Assembly (NCBI RefSeq): GCF_013377015.1
Contig: NZ_JACABA010000005.1
Location: forward strand, 1-64,000
Reading direction: 5' to 3'
Length of the DNA stretch: 64,000 nucleotides
Source of the DNA: Rhodopseudomonas sp.
Lineage (GTDB): Bacteria; Pseudomonadota; Alphaproteobacteria; Rhizobiales; Xanthobacteraceae
Positions 52,638-62,157 of the stretch are shown here, piece after piece. The notes below the pieces were generated by a model. The model ran no database searches, was not told where the DNA came from, and saw nothing but the letters and a program-made list of their open reading frames with translations. Both the position numbers and the translations under genes were made by a program. Within the stretch, counting starts at the first letter, position 1. Each line of letters begins with the position of its first letter.

Positions 52638-53429
52638 ATGCCTATCGAAGCCACCGTCACCTTGAAAAGCAGGGATATTTCCGGCGTCGGCCGCGACCGG
52701 ATCCGGCTGCTGCAGGCGGTGGCGCGGGAAGGCAGCATCACCGCCGGCGCCAAGGCGGCGGGGCTGAGCTACAAGGCGGCCTGGGACGCGCTCGACGCGA
52801 TGACCAATCTGTTCGGCCAGCCGCTGCTGGAAACCCGGACCGGCGGCAAGGCCGGCGGCGGCGCGGTGCTGACCCCAACCGGGGTCCGGGTGATCGAGGC
52901 GTTCGGCCGACTCGAGGCCGAAATGGCAAGGGTGTTTCGCAATCTCGAACCCGACCTCGCCGGCTCCGGCATCTCGCCCTTCAACCTCGTCTCCGGGTTC
53001 TTCATGAAAACCAGTGCGCGCAACGCCCTTCGCGGCACCATCACGGCAATTCAGTCGGATACGCTCTCCGCCGAGGTTGCGGTCGCGGTGTCCGACGACA
53101 CCACGATCTACGCGATGCTTACCAGCGAGAGTGTGCGCAGCCTTGGCCTGTGCGTCGGGCGCGAAGCGATCGTGCTGATTAAGGCGCCGTTCGTGCTGAT
53201 TTCGCCCGGCAGCGAGGCGCCGTTGGTCTCGGCGCGCAATTGCGTGCACGGCGTGGTCCGGCGCATCGATGTCTCCGCAGTCAACGCCGAGATCGTGCTC
53301 GACATCGGCGGCGACAAGACCCTTGCCGCGTCGATCACGGCGCGTAGCGCCGCCGACTTAAACCTTTCCCCCGGCGATCCCGCCTGCGCGTTGTTCGACG
53401 CCGCGCATGTCATCGTCGCCATCGACTGA
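52638..53429 (+). CDS. modE: Molybdate-responsive transcriptional regulator ModE
   Basis: The 263-residue regulator has an N-terminal winged-helix domain (about residues 15-110; LLQAVAREGSITAGAKAAGL, then LLETRTGGKAGGGAVLT) and two C-terminal Mop domains (about 125-190 and 195-263; KTSARNALRGTITAI, SARNCVHGVVRRID). Full-length ModE has this arrangement. It binds molybdate and represses the transport operon. modA begins 15 bases after the stop, so modE-modABC is one operon. Confidence 0.95.
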   Translation: MPIEATVTLKSRDISGVGRDRIRLLQAVAREGSITAGAKAAGLSYKAAWDALDAMTNLFGQPLLETRTGGKAGGGAVLTPTGVRVIEAFGRLEAEMARVFRNLEPDLAGSGISPFNLVSGFFMKTSARNALRGTITAIQSDTLSAEVAVAVSDDTTIYAMLTSESVRSLGLCVGREAIVLIKAPFVLISPGSEAPLVSARNCVHGVVRRIDVSAVNAEIVLDIGGDKTLAASITARSAADLNLSPGDPACALFDAAHVIVAID

Positions 53430-53444
53430 GCAAAGGAGACACTT

Positions 53445-54206
53445 GTGAGAATCTCGAAACTGTTGCGGCTGGTCGCTGGCGCCGCCATCGTCTCGCTCGT
53501 GGCTAGCAACGCCTTCGCCGCTTCCGCCAACATCGCGGTCGCCGCCAACTTCACCGACGCCGCCAAGGAAATCGCCGCGGCGTTCAAGCAGAAGACCGGT
53601 CATGAGGCGGTGCTGAGCTTCGGCTCCTCCGGGCAATTCTTCACCCAGATCACTCAGGACGCGCCGTTCCAGGTGTTTCTGTCGGCCGACGCCGAGCGGC
53701 CGAAGAAGCTCGAGGATGACGGCCTCGGCGTCGCCGGCAGCCGCTTCACCTATGCGATCGGCAAGCTAGTGCTGTGGAGTAAGACTCCTGGTCTGGTGAA
53801 AGGCGAGGAGACGTTGAAGGCCGCATCGTTCGCCAAGCTGTCGATCTGCAATCCGGTGGCCGCGCCCTATGGCGCCGCGGCGGTCGAGGCGATGAAGGCG
53901 CTGAATGTGGCCGACGCATTGCAGCCGAAGCTGGTCGAGGGCGCCAACATCACCCAGGCGTTCCAGTTCGTGCAGACCGGCAATGCCGAGGTCGGCTTCA
54001 TCGCGCTGTCGCAGCTGACCGGCAGCAACGAAGGCTCGCGCTGGGTGGTGCCGCAGAATCTCTACACCCCGATCCGGCAGGACGCCGTGTTGCTGAAGAA
54101 GGGCGCAGCCAATGAGGCCGCCACCGCCTTCATGACGTTTCTGAAGGGACCGGAAGCCCGCGCCATCATCGAGAAATACGGCTACGAGATCGGCGAGCGG
54201 AGCTGA
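53445..54206 (+). CDS. modA: Molybdate-binding periplasmic protein
   Basis: The 253-residue protein has a signal peptide (residues 1-26, ending VASNAFA) and the ModA fold starting [31 protein letters not shown] and [15 protein letters not shown]. Ligand contact motifs ([11 protein letters not shown]) are present. The GTG start has AAAGGAGA upstream. It captures molybdate or tungstate for ModBC. Confidence 0.95.
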   Translation: MRISKLLRLVAGAAIVSLVASNAFAASANIAVAANFTDAAKEIAAAFKQKTGHEAVLSFGSSGQFFTQITQDAPFQVFLSADAERPKKLEDDGLGVAGSRFTYAIGKLVLWSKTPGLVKGEETLKAASFAKLSICNPVAAPYGAAAVEAMKALNVADALQPKLVEGANITQAFQFVQTGNAEVGFIALSQLTGSNEGSRWVVPQNLYTPIRQDAVLLKKGAANEAATAFMTFLKGPEARAIIEKYGYEIGERS

Positions 54207-54211
54207 CCTAC

Positions 54212-54898
54212 ATGGGCGGGCTTTCCAACGATATTTGGCAGCCCGTCCGACTCACCGTCGAGCTGGCCGCGATCACCACGCTGATTCTGCTGATCGTCGG
54301 CACGCCGATCGCGTGGTGGCTGGCGCGGTCGAAGGCGTGGTGGAAGGAGGGCGTCGCCGCCGTGGTGGCGCTGCCCTTAGTGTTGCCGCCGACCGTGCTC
54401 GGCTTCTATCTGCTGGTGCTGCTCGGGCCGGACGGGCCGGGCGGCGCGCTCGCCAATTTGTGGGGCGGCCGTACGCTGGCCTTCAGCTTCGAAGGCCTGG
54501 TGATCGGCTCGGTGATCTATTCAATGCCGTTCGTGGTGCAGCCGATCCGCAATGCCTTCGCGGCGATCGGCGACCGGCCGCTGGAAGTCGCGGCGACCTT
54601 GCGCGCCTCGCCGACCCGCGCGTTCTGGACCGTGGCGATTCCGCTGGCGCGGCCGGGCTTTCTCGCAGGCGCCGTGCTCGGCTTCGCCCACACTGTCGGC
54701 GAGTTCGGCATCGTGCTGATGATCGGCGGCAATATTCCCGGCAAGACCAAAGTGCTGTCGGTGGCGATCTTCGACTATGTCGAGACCTCGCAATGGCGCG
54801 AGGCCAATATCCTGGCCGGCGGCATGGCGGCGTTCGCCTTCGTGGTGATCCTGACCATGATGCTGCTGGAAAAACGCACCGCACGGATCGGCGCATGA
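54212..54898 (+). CDS. modB: Molybdate ABC transporter permease
   Basis: The 228-residue permease has five or six hydrophobic segments and the EAA-type loop ([25 protein letters not shown]) that contacts ModC. It begins five bases after modA and its stop overlaps the modC start (ATGA). It forms the homodimeric channel of the ModABC importer. Confidence 0.95.
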   Translation: MGGLSNDIWQPVRLTVELAAITTLILLIVGTPIAWWLARSKAWWKEGVAAVVALPLVLPPTVLGFYLLVLLGPDGPGGALANLWGGRTLAFSFEGLVIGSVIYSMPFVVQPIRNAFAAIGDRPLEVAATLRASPTRAFWTVAIPLARPGFLAGAVLGFAHTVGEFGIVLMIGGNIPGKTKVLSVAIFDYVETSQWREANILAGGMAAFAFVVILTMMLLEKRTARIGA

Positions 54899-56046
54899 GG
54901 GCGATCTCACCCCGCAGCATCCGCGGAGAGTTTCGCGGCCAGCTCGGCGGCTTCGCGCTGGACGCGTCGTTCAGCGTGCCGGCGACCGGCATCACCGGCC
55001 TGTTTGGTCCCTCCGGCTGCGGCAAGTCGACCGTGCTGCGTTGTCTTGCCGGCTTGCAGCGATTGCCCGGCTCGTTCTGCGAAGTCGATGGCGAGGTGTG
55101 GCAGGACACTCAGCTGTTCCGGCGGCCCTTCGAGCGGCCGATCGGCTATGTGTTTCAGGAAGCCAGCCTGTTCCCGCATTTCTCGGTGCGCGCCAATCTC
55201 GAATACGGCGCGCCGCGAGGATCGCGGTCTGCCCCCGGCGCTATCGCGTTCGACGAGGTGATGGAGCTGCTCGGGCTCGAGCGGCTGCTGGCGCGTTCGC
55301 CGCAGAACCTCTCCGGCGGCGAACGCCAGCGCGTCGCGATCGGTCGTGCGCTGCTCTCGCAACCGAAGCTGCTGTTGATGGACGAGCCGCTGTCGGCGTT
55401 GGATCGGCTGACCAAGGACGAGATCCTGCCGTTCCTGGAGCGGCTGCACGATCGGCTGGCGCTGCCGGTGATTTATGTCAGCCACGACATGACCGAGATC
55501 GAGCGGCTCGCCGACCATCTGATCCTGATGCAGGCCGGCCGCGTGCTGGCGGCGGGGCCGCTGCACGATCTGCAAAGCGATCCGGCGCTGCCGCTGGCGG
55601 TAGCGCGCGACGCCGCGGTGAATTTCGACGCCACGGTTGAAAGCCACGATCCGACCTATGGCCTGCTGACGCTGCGGATCGACGGCGGCCAGTTGCTGGT
55701 GCCGGCGCCGCCGCTCGCGATCGGCGAACGCCGTCGGGTGCGGATCGCGGCCGGCGACGTCAGCCTCGCCCGGCAGGCGCCGCAAGGCACCTCGATCCTG
55801 AACGCACTGGCCGCGCGCATCGTCGCCAAGTCGCCGATTGGCCGCAGCGAAATTCTGGTGGTGCTAGGGCTCGGTCCGCAAGGTGAGGGCGCAAGGCTGC
55901 TGGCGCGGGTGACGCGGCGGTCGTGGGATCATCTCCAGCTTGCTGAAGGTCTCGATATCTTCGCCCAGGTCAAGGGCGTCGCGTTGGCACCGGAGCGCGG
56001 CGCCTCGAGCGATCAGGGTTATGCCGCGGCGAAAACTGCGGGCTGA
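54895..56046 (+). CDS. modC: Molybdate ABC transporter ATP-binding protein
   Basis: The 383-residue ATPase has Walker [11 protein letters not shown]-loop [13 protein letters not shown], signature [17 protein letters not shown], Walker [13 protein letters not shown] and switch His in VSHDMTEIE. The C-terminal TOBE/Mop region (about residues 290-380) gives regulatory molybdate binding. The ATG at 54895 overlaps the modB stop. The longer upstream frame from 54235 is an out-of-frame shadow of modB. Confidence 0.95.
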   Translation: MRAISPRSIRGEFRGQLGGFALDASFSVPATGITGLFGPSGCGKSTVLRCLAGLQRLPGSFCEVDGEVWQDTQLFRRPFERPIGYVFQEASLFPHFSVRANLEYGAPRGSRSAPGAIAFDEVMELLGLERLLARSPQNLSGGERQRVAIGRALLSQPKLLLMDEPLSALDRLTKDEILPFLERLHDRLALPVIYVSHDMTEIERLADHLILMQAGRVLAAGPLHDLQSDPALPLAVARDAAVNFDATVESHDPTYGLLTLRIDGGQLLVPAPPLAIGERRRVRIAAGDVSLARQAPQGTSILNALAARIVAKSPIGRSEILVVLGLGPQGEGARLLARVTRRSWDHLQLAEGLDIFAQVKGVALAPERGASSDQGYAAAKTAG

Positions 56047-56254
56047 CCGTGCAAGGCTCGGTCGTCGCGCGTCGGGCCGCGGAGATTGTTGCGGCACGAA
56101 CTTCGCATAGTGCCGACTGCGTTCGGCAAGGCTCGCGCCGAGTTGGCTCAGCTGCGAACGAAGCCATCGATCCAGCGTGCTACTCGCTACGGAGTTACCG
56201 ATTTTGTGTCGCCATGTGCGATGCGCATCCGTTCGAGATGAAGGGGAATCGACA

Positions 56255-56848
56255 ATGTCGTTGGAAGTCATTCAATCCGCATTGATCGCGGCCGTCCGCG
56301 GCGGGCCGGGCACGCCCGCGGCCGATGTGCTGACCGCGTTCGCGCTGCGTCGCCGGGCCGAAGGCGTCAAGATTGTTGGTGTCGTGGTGCCGCCCGACGA
56401 TACCGGCCACGTGCCGCCCCATGCGCATGCCGAAGGTCACGCGGGCCATGGCGGGCACGAGAGCTGCGAGTGCCGCAGCGAATTGCTCGATATCGCCACC
56501 GGCGATCGCTACGCCATGCACCAGAATCTCGGCTCTGGCTCGCAGGCATGCAACCTGAATTCGTCGTCGCTGGCGCTGGCCGCGGGCGCGGTCGAACGCG
56601 CGATCGCGTTGGCTCCTGACCTCGTGGTGCTGAGCCGGTTTGGCGGGCAGGAAGCGGTTCGCGGCGGGCTGATGTCGGCGTTCCAGGCGGCGGTCGCCGC
56701 CGGCGTTCCGATCGCCTGCGTGGTGACGCCGAAGGCGGAAAGCGTCTGGGCGAGTTTCGCCGAAGGGCTGTCGATCTCGCTGCCACCCGATGGTGAGGCG
56801 TTGGAGGCCTGGTGGCGCGGTCAGGCGCGCGGACGGAACGCCGCGTGA
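56255..56848 (+). CDS. DUF2478 protein, molybdenum-locus copy 2, with His-rich insertion
   Basis: The 197-residue protein is a second DUF2478 member (SGSQACNLNSSSLALAAGAV; DLVVLSRFGGQEAVRGG; VPIACVVTPKAESVW). Unlike copy 1 it has a metal-binding-looking insertion at residues 52-73 with six His (52, 56, 58, 62, 65, 68) and two Cys (71, 73). The ATG at 56255 has AAGGGGAATCG upstream. It follows modC by 208 bases and overlaps the end of the convergent protease-like gene by 28 bases. Placement next to modABC suggests molybdenum or metal handling. Confidence 0.85.
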   Translation: MSLEVIQSALIAAVRGGPGTPAADVLTAFALRRRAEGVKIVGVVVPPDDTGHVPPHAHAEGHAGHGGHESCECRSELLDIATGDRYAMHQNLGSGSQACNLNSSSLALAAGAVERAIALAPDLVVLSRFGGQEAVRGGLMSAFQAAVAAGVPIACVVTPKAESVWASFAEGLSISLPPDGEALEAWWRGQARGRNAA

Positions 56849-57804
56849 CGGGACACTGATGACCGCGAGCCCAGCTTCGGCGCGAGCCAAAAATCGAACG
56901 GGGATCTGGCCGCGTCACCACGGTTGTGAACGCCTCGGACCGTCATGGTTTCGGCGGCGGCCCGGATATTGCCTCGACCGAGCAGTGCTTTTTGACAATC
57001 GTGCGGCTGGGCCGGAACCCGTGGCGTGGCGGTAGCCAGGATGGCCTCGCCGACCGCGCGCGGATTCGGGGTCTGGCCGTGCTGGACCTGCCGACCCAGC
57101 AGCACACCGGCGATGCCTGATACCAGCGCGGTGGCGAAATTCGCTCCGCTTCGAAACGCGACGCCACCTTCCAGGACGGCGCCCCTCAGATTCGATCCTG
57201 GTGCCGCGATGCCGTCGCTGAACATGCCCTGGCTTCCCGCGCCGGCGAGCGGCCGACCGTTGCGGTCGATCGCCTCGACCGACAGCACGGCCTTGGGCGT
57301 GCCGGAGGCACTACGAAGTTTGCGGCCGCCGCCGGCAGCGGTGATGATCAGGACGTTGCGTTCGTTGCACCGAGCGATCGCATCGCCCAGGTCTGGATCG
57401 GGCTGCTGGCCGCGGCGCCATAATCCGTCGCTGATGTTGATGACATGGGCGCCAAGATCGAGCGCCAGCATGATGGCGCTCGCCAGTTCCGGTTCCGAGC
57501 AGCCGAGCTGACCTTCGGTGAAAATCGGTATGATTAACCCGCGGCACAGCGGCGCGACGCCTTCAGCGGAACTGCAGGGCTGTCCGAAGATCAGGCTTGC
57601 GATGTGGGTGCCTTGCGCCGTAGCCGGGCCGTCAGCGCTGCGCGGCTCCGCAGCACTGCCGAGCGGGGTCAGCCAGGCGCCGCGAAAGCAGTCGTGGGTG
57701 CGGTCGACCGGGCCGTCGAGGACGGCAATGGTGATCGCCGGACTGCCCCCCCCAAAAGCGAACAGAATATCTTGCTGGAATGCCGTTCCCGCAACGCCCG
57801 CCAT
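56821..57804 (-). CDS. PatA/PatG-like subtilisin-fold protein, predicted inactive
   Basis: The 327-residue protein follows the N-terminal protease domain of the cyanobactin PatA/PatG family: IAVLDGPVDRTHDCF (D30), QGTHIASLIFGQP (H67), PLCRGLIIPIF, INISDG. The nucleophile motif GTSFATP is replaced by GANFATA (N222) and the oxyanion AAGN by AAGG (G159), so it should not hydrolyse peptides. Nearby genes encode no precursor peptide or other cyanobactin enzyme. The ATG at 57804 follows GGTGAGG; GTG at 57813 or 57831 are alternatives. An 8-base G run lies at codons 18-20 (57746-57753). Confidence 0.8.
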   Translation of the reverse strand: MAGVAGTAFQQDILFAFGGGSPAITIAVLDGPVDRTHDCFRGAWLTPLGSAAEPRSADGPATAQGTHIASLIFGQPCSSAEGVAPLCRGLIIPIFTEGQLGCSEPELASAIMLALDLGAHVINISDGLWRRGQQPDPDLGDAIARCNERNVLIITAAGGGRKLRSASGTPKAVLSVEAIDRNGRPLAGAGSQGMFSDGIAAPGSNLRGAVLEGGVAFRSGANFATALVSGIAGVLLGRQVQHGQTPNPRAVGEAILATATPRVPAQPHDCQKALLGRGNIRAAAETMTVRGVHNRGDAARSPFDFWLAPKLGSRSSVSRHAAFRPRA

Positions 57805-58061
57805 TTGCCTCACCCGATACCAGCTGGTCACTCGTCAGACGTGCCCGCCGCTCGTGAGTCGCTGCGGAACCGATTGTGGTTCCGATCGACGACCCTTCGG
57901 GCGGCTGGTCGCTTCTCCGCTTCGTCGCGGTGGAACCTGCGACTGATGAAGTTTCGCCTTTGCGGCGCTCCGCGTCTTCGCGTGGCAGCTGATCGATCGT
58001 GAAAATCGCGTGATTGTCGCGTGAAAAATGCTATCTTGGGTTGAAATTGGATGGTTGAGAT

Positions 58062-59843
58062 ATGGCGACGACAGTTGCGAACTCCGTGCTGAGTCTGTTG
58101 GGGCCTTTTCAGCTTTCGACATCGGATGGCAATCGCATCGAAATACCCAGCAAGAAGGGTGCAGCTTTGGTGGCGATGCTGGCGATGTCCAGAGACGGTG
58201 AGCGGACACGCGGCTGGTTGCAGGACAGGCTTTGGCGCAAGCGAGGGCACGCCGAAGCGGCTGGCAGTTTGCGCCGTGAATTGTCCAATTTGCGAAAGTG
58301 CCTCAATGGCGGACCTGAGCCATTGCTGATCTGCAATCGAGACCGGGTCCGGCTCCGGCTTGATCTGATCGATGTCGATGCGCTCAATTCGATTCAGGAC
58401 AAAAGCTCGTCCGACGAATTTCTCGAAGGTTTCGATATTCCGGGGGAGGAAGGATTCAGGGAATGGCTTCGCGACCAGCGCCAAGCGCTGGCGCGGCCGC
58501 CCAGGAAATCGATTCCGTTTGTGCCGAGCACGGCAAGAGTCACCAGCCACGCCGCGGCCCCGCTGCCGAGCTATATTGTCGATACCTCGCAACCGCCGCT
58601 CGGCTTCGAAGGCAACCACGCCATCGCGGTATTGCCGTTCTCGAACCTCACCGGCGACGAGGCCCACGATTATCTGGCCGAAGGCATCAGCGAAGAGCTG
58701 ATCGCGGGGCTGTCGCGACTCCGCTGGTTGCCGGTGATCGCGCGGAATTCGAGTTTTTCGTTCGCCGACACCGTCGACAGGAAGTCCATTGGCCTGCAGC
58801 TGGGCGCCAGATATCTGCTCGAAGGGCATTTGTACCGCTCGTGCGAATCCTACGGGATCTCTGCCAGCCTGTCGGAGTCCGTCACCGGCTACGCGATCTG
58901 GTCGCGGCGGTTTGCGCTACCGTCGCCGACCTCGCGGGACCTGCTCGAGCAGTTCGTCAATGAGCTGGTCGCGCATCTCGAAACCAAGATCGGGCACGTT
59001 GAACAGACTCGTACCCGCGCCAAGCGGGAGGAGAGTCTCGGCGTCAACGACCTGATCTGGCGCGGCCGATGGCATATCAACCGGCTGACCCGCACCGATT
59101 CCGAGATGGCGCAAAAGCTGTTCGCGGAGGCGTTGGAGCTCGACCCGCATTCGCCGGAGGCGCTGATCCAGGTGACGGCGGCGCTGGGCTGGGCGATCTG
59201 GGCCGGCCGGCAGCCGCAGGACCAGATCCTGCGGATGCGAAAGCTGGCGCAGCAGGCCACCCTGGTCGATCCGGACGACGGCCGCGGTTTCATGCTGGCC
59301 GGGATTGCGGAAATGTGGCTGCGGCATCCGTTGCCGGCCAAAGCGCTGCTGCAGCAGGCGATCGCGCTCAATCCCAGCCTGATGCTGGCACATGCGCAGC
59401 TCGGCGGCAGTCACAATCTCGCCGGCGAGCCGGAGCAGGCCATCGTCCATCTCAAGGCGGCGTTGCGACTCAGTACCAACGACCCGAACATGTTTTATTC
59501 GCTCGGCGAACTGGCGCTGGCCTACACGCTGCTCGGCCGGTGGTCAGATGCGATCGAACACGCTGATCACGCGCTCGCCCGCCGTCCCGCCTATTGGTAC
59601 GCCCACGTCATCAAGATCAACGCCGTTGCACGAAGCGGCGACATCGTCGGCGGGCAAGCTGCGCTCGGCGAATTGTTCGCGGTGAAGCCGAATTTCTCCA
59701 AGCAATATATCGATTGGCTACCGTTCGTTGACCGAACCTGGATTGATCATTTCGTCGAAGGCTTGAAACTGGTGTCGGGTCGCCGAACCGATTGGCTGGA
59801 GCGCGACACTCACAAGAGCCCAGCGCAATTTCAGGCGACGTGA
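58062..59843 (+). CDS. SARP-type regulator with TolB-like and TPR regions
   Basis: The 593-residue protein begins with a short SARP/AfsR-like winged-helix region (residues 10-145; FQLSTSDGNRIEIPSKKGAA, DRLWRKRGHAEAAGSLRREL), a TolB/FlgO-like domain from about residue 187 (IAVLPFSNLTGDEAHDYLAE) and TPR-type helices from about residue 330 to the end. The combination is used by many rhizobial transcription regulators. It is divergent from the pseudoprotease gene over a 257-base gap, suggesting it may control that gene. Confidence 0.82.
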   Translation: MATTVANSVLSLLGPFQLSTSDGNRIEIPSKKGAALVAMLAMSRDGERTRGWLQDRLWRKRGHAEAAGSLRRELSNLRKCLNGGPEPLLICNRDRVRLRLDLIDVDALNSIQDKSSSDEFLEGFDIPGEEGFREWLRDQRQALARPPRKSIPFVPSTARVTSHAAAPLPSYIVDTSQPPLGFEGNHAIAVLPFSNLTGDEAHDYLAEGISEELIAGLSRLRWLPVIARNSSFSFADTVDRKSIGLQLGARYLLEGHLYRSCESYGISASLSESVTGYAIWSRRFALPSPTSRDLLEQFVNELVAHLETKIGHVEQTRTRAKREESLGVNDLIWRGRWHINRLTRTDSEMAQKLFAEALELDPHSPEALIQVTAALGWAIWAGRQPQDQILRMRKLAQQATLVDPDDGRGFMLAGIAEMWLRHPLPAKALLQQAIALNPSLMLAHAQLGGSHNLAGEPEQAIVHLKAALRLSTNDPNMFYSLGELALAYTLLGRWSDAIEHADHALARRPAYWYAHVIKINAVARSGDIVGGQAALGELFAVKPNFSKQYIDWLPFVDRTWIDHFVEGLKLVSGRRTDWLERDTHKSPAQFQAT

Positions 59844-59979
59844 TCGCCTGCCGCCAAGGTTGTTGATGCTGGGCGGGTGAAGGTTTCTGCCAGACTCTCG
59901 AACTGATAAGCCGGAATGATGGCGTCGTCGTCTTTCCGCGCGTCAGTTCGCAGCGCGTCAATTCAACGCAAGCAAGCGC

Positions 59980-60681
59980 TCAAATCTGCGCGGCGACCTG
60001 GTGCAGGCCGATGATGCGCGCCAGCGAGCGGACCTCTTGCTTCTGGTCTTCGCGCAGCTGGAACAGCAGCGGCATCGCCGCCGACTTCAACTGCTGGACC
60101 TCGTCGCTGTCGGGATCGATCGGCGGCGCGCCGGTCGACGGTTGGCCGTGGCGCGAGGTGTGGATCTTGCGGGCGACGGCGCGCAGCGCCTGTTCGACCG
60201 AGGGCCAGTAATATTCCTGCGACGACGACAGATTGAGCCGGCCCTTGATGGCGGCGATCTGCTCGTCGCTGAGCAGCGCATAGGATTTCTGTGCCGGCGG
60301 CTTGGCGGCGAGCTTCGGTTTGGGCGGCTGCGCTGCGGCGATCGGTTCAGCAGCGATCGGCGCGGCGGCCGTCGGTTGTGCTGCGGTCGGCTCGGCGATC
60401 GACGGCATCGGCAGATCGACCGGGCTGTCCGACGCGAACGCCTGGCGCAGCGGCTCGCGCAGTTCCGGATAGGCCTGTTCCAGCGACGGCAGCGCCAGCG
60501 AGGCGGTCGTCACCGCAAGCTTGTCGGTCTTGCTCTCGCGGTTCGCGGTCGGACTTTGAATTGCGGCGAGCTGCAGTCTGGTCCCAGCGGCCGGCACGCT
60601 GTCCCGCGCCAGAACGCTGACCGCGGCGGCGCCAGTGATAAGGAAGCAGGCCAATGCCAGAAGCGTCGCGGTCTTCGTCAA
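59980..60681 (-). CDS. Secreted or anchored protein, unknown function (233 aa)
   Basis: A TTG at 60681 with GGAGATCATC upstream gives an N-terminal signal or anchor (LLALACFLITGAAAVS). A long Pro/Ala-rich linker (residues about 85-130) leads to a helical C-terminal domain (YALLSDEQIAAIKGRLN, YYWPSVEQALRAVARKI, LREDQKQEVRSLARIIG). I recall similar domains in unnamed Rhizobiales proteins; function is unknown. The longer frame from 60777 adds sequence without signal character. Confidence 0.75.
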   Translation of the reverse strand: MTKTATLLALACFLITGAAAVSVLARDSVPAAGTRLQLAAIQSPTANRESKTDKLAVTTASLALPSLEQAYPELREPLRQAFASDSPVDLPMPSIAEPTAAQPTAAAPIAAEPIAAAQPPKPKLAAKPPAQKSYALLSDEQIAAIKGRLNLSSSQEYYWPSVEQALRAVARKIHTSRHGQPSTGAPPIDPDSDEVQQLKSAAMPLLFQLREDQKQEVRSLARIIGLHQVAAQI

Positions 60682-60839
60682 GATGATCTCCGGTCCCGAT
60701 GACGGATGCCCGTCATATTCGTCACAAATGCAGAAGAAATAAGGCCAAGGGGCCGCTGGGTACGACCCGCTGAGCAAACGAGAATGACTTGCAGATACGG
60801 TTCCGGCCCGCGCGTGCCTGTGGCCGAGCGGTTCGCGGT

Positions 60840-61088
60840 TCAGGCCGCGATCGCGAGTTCGTAGGCGTCCTGAATATCAGCGACGATATCGGAGGCTTCC
60901 CACAGCGCGTCGGGCGCGACCTTCTGGATGCTGATGGTCCAGTTGCCGCCCTTGAGGGTCCGCGGTGTGCTGACGATCTCGAACTGCACATTGCGGCACA
61001 GCGGGTGACGCCGCAGCGCGTAGGCGACACGGGTTCTGATTTCGTCGAGCGTGGCCGGTGTCTTGTCAGGGAACATGTCGCTGTCCAC
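60840..61088 (-). CDS. Hypothetical protein (82 aa)
   Basis: The small protein (EIRTRVAYALRRHPLCRNVQFEIV... begins so) ends with an acidic helix (WEASDIVADIQDAYELAIAA) and resembles a mixed alpha/beta domain. No family is recognised. ATGs at 61088 and 61076 are both possible. About 220 bases upstream, before the thioesterase stop, hold no feature I can support. Confidence 0.6.
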   Translation of the reverse strand: MDSDMFPDKTPATLDEIRTRVAYALRRHPLCRNVQFEIVSTPRTLKGGNWTISIQKVAPDALWEASDIVADIQDAYELAIAA

Positions 61089-61307
61089 TTCGGTTGCGTC
61101 GCTTCACCAATGCCGGAAAGAGCAACTGACGCGCACCGGCGCCGCCGATCTTCGGCGCCATATTGTTGGGCCTGCGATGGTTAATGGGCTGTTAAATCCG
61201 CGTTGCCGGAGCGGCAATTGTCGCGCATCAATGTCACCCGCGCGGCGCATGACCGGAGTGACGGGATGGCTCGCCACGCAGGGAATTTCGCTTGCGGACC
61301 TAAGAGG

Positions 61308-62081
61308 TCAACGCTTCTCGATCACGAGATTCTGGATGGCGCGGCCGAAGTAACCGTGGACGTCGCCGAGCTTCGAGGACGCGATACCGGCGCCGTCGGG
61401 GCCGAGCCACATTTCCGAATTCAGCAGGATCCAATCGCCGACCGGTTGACGGGCGAAATGAACGTTGAGGTCGGCGTTGATGAAGGTCCAATGTCGGAAG
61501 TCGAGGATTGCCGAGGTGGCGTTGCTGAAATCGGCGGCGATCACCGCGCGCATCGCCTGCGAGGTCGGCTGTCCCTCGATCATCGGCCGGTCGACCCGGT
61601 ACCAGATCGCGCCCGGCCCGATCGAGAGAAAACCGCCATGTGCTTCGCGCAGCGACATCCCGCCGACGAACGGGTTGGCGGTGTGACTGACGTCGTGCGG
61701 ACGGCATTGCTCCGGTGGCGGAACGTCGATCGGCGGGTGTTCGATCTCGGCCGGCAATTGCTGCGGCTCGATCCTGATTTTCAGCACCGTCGCGTTGACG
61801 ACGATCACGCCATTGGCCAATAGCCGCACCGCGCAGAGCTGGATCTTGCGGCCCTGGCGCAGCACCTCGGTTTCGAATGAAAGCGGCGCCACCGGCACCG
61901 GCCGCAGCAGGTCGACGGTCAGCCGCGCGACCTGCATCGGCTGCGGCGTCGCAATCGCTTCGGCTAGATATGTCACCAGCGCCGAGGGTGGCGAGCCGTG
62001 CTGCATGGTCGGATGCCAGGGACCGGCGGCATTCGGCCCGGTGACGATGTGGCGACCGTCGATGCGGTAGATGGCGTCCAT
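61308..62081 (-). CDS. Thioesterase family protein (double hotdog)
   Basis: The 257-residue protein has two hotdog halves, the first with MQHGSPPSALVTYLAEAI and VARLTVDLLRPVPVAPL, the second with AVIAADFSNATSAILDF and WTFINADLNVHFAR. This is the acyl-CoA thioesterase-like family, also seen at 30943-31776 but only distantly similar. The ATG at 62081 is used; TTG at 62084 is the next codon. The substrate is unknown. It follows the nitronate monooxygenase gene on the same strand. Confidence 0.83.
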   Translation of the reverse strand: MDAIYRIDGRHIVTGPNAAGPWHPTMQHGSPPSALVTYLAEAIATPQPMQVARLTVDLLRPVPVAPLSFETEVLRQGRKIQLCAVRLLANGVIVVNATVLKIRIEPQQLPAEIEHPPIDVPPPEQCRPHDVSHTANPFVGGMSLREAHGGFLSIGPGAIWYRVDRPMIEGQPTSQAMRAVIAADFSNATSAILDFRHWTFINADLNVHFARQPVGDWILLNSEMWLGPDGAGIASSKLGDVHGYFGRAIQNLVIEKR

Positions 62082-62157
62082 CAATCAAACATTCCCATCG
62101 CGATTTCGCGCCCCGGATGCTGCGCAACCCGGGCACGATGCAGTTGTCTTCGTCTGC

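Noticed and set aside
57835-58025. Possible precursor peptide gene upstream of the PatA/PatG-like gene
   Set aside because: One minus-strand frame reads FTIDQLPREDAERRKGE, which looks leader-like, but it has no ATG, GTG or TTG start before an upstream stop and no ribosome binding site. I could not support a RiPP precursor.
61089-61307. RNA gene or regulatory leader between 61089 and 61307
   Set aside because: No stable named fold or motif could be recognised by eye.
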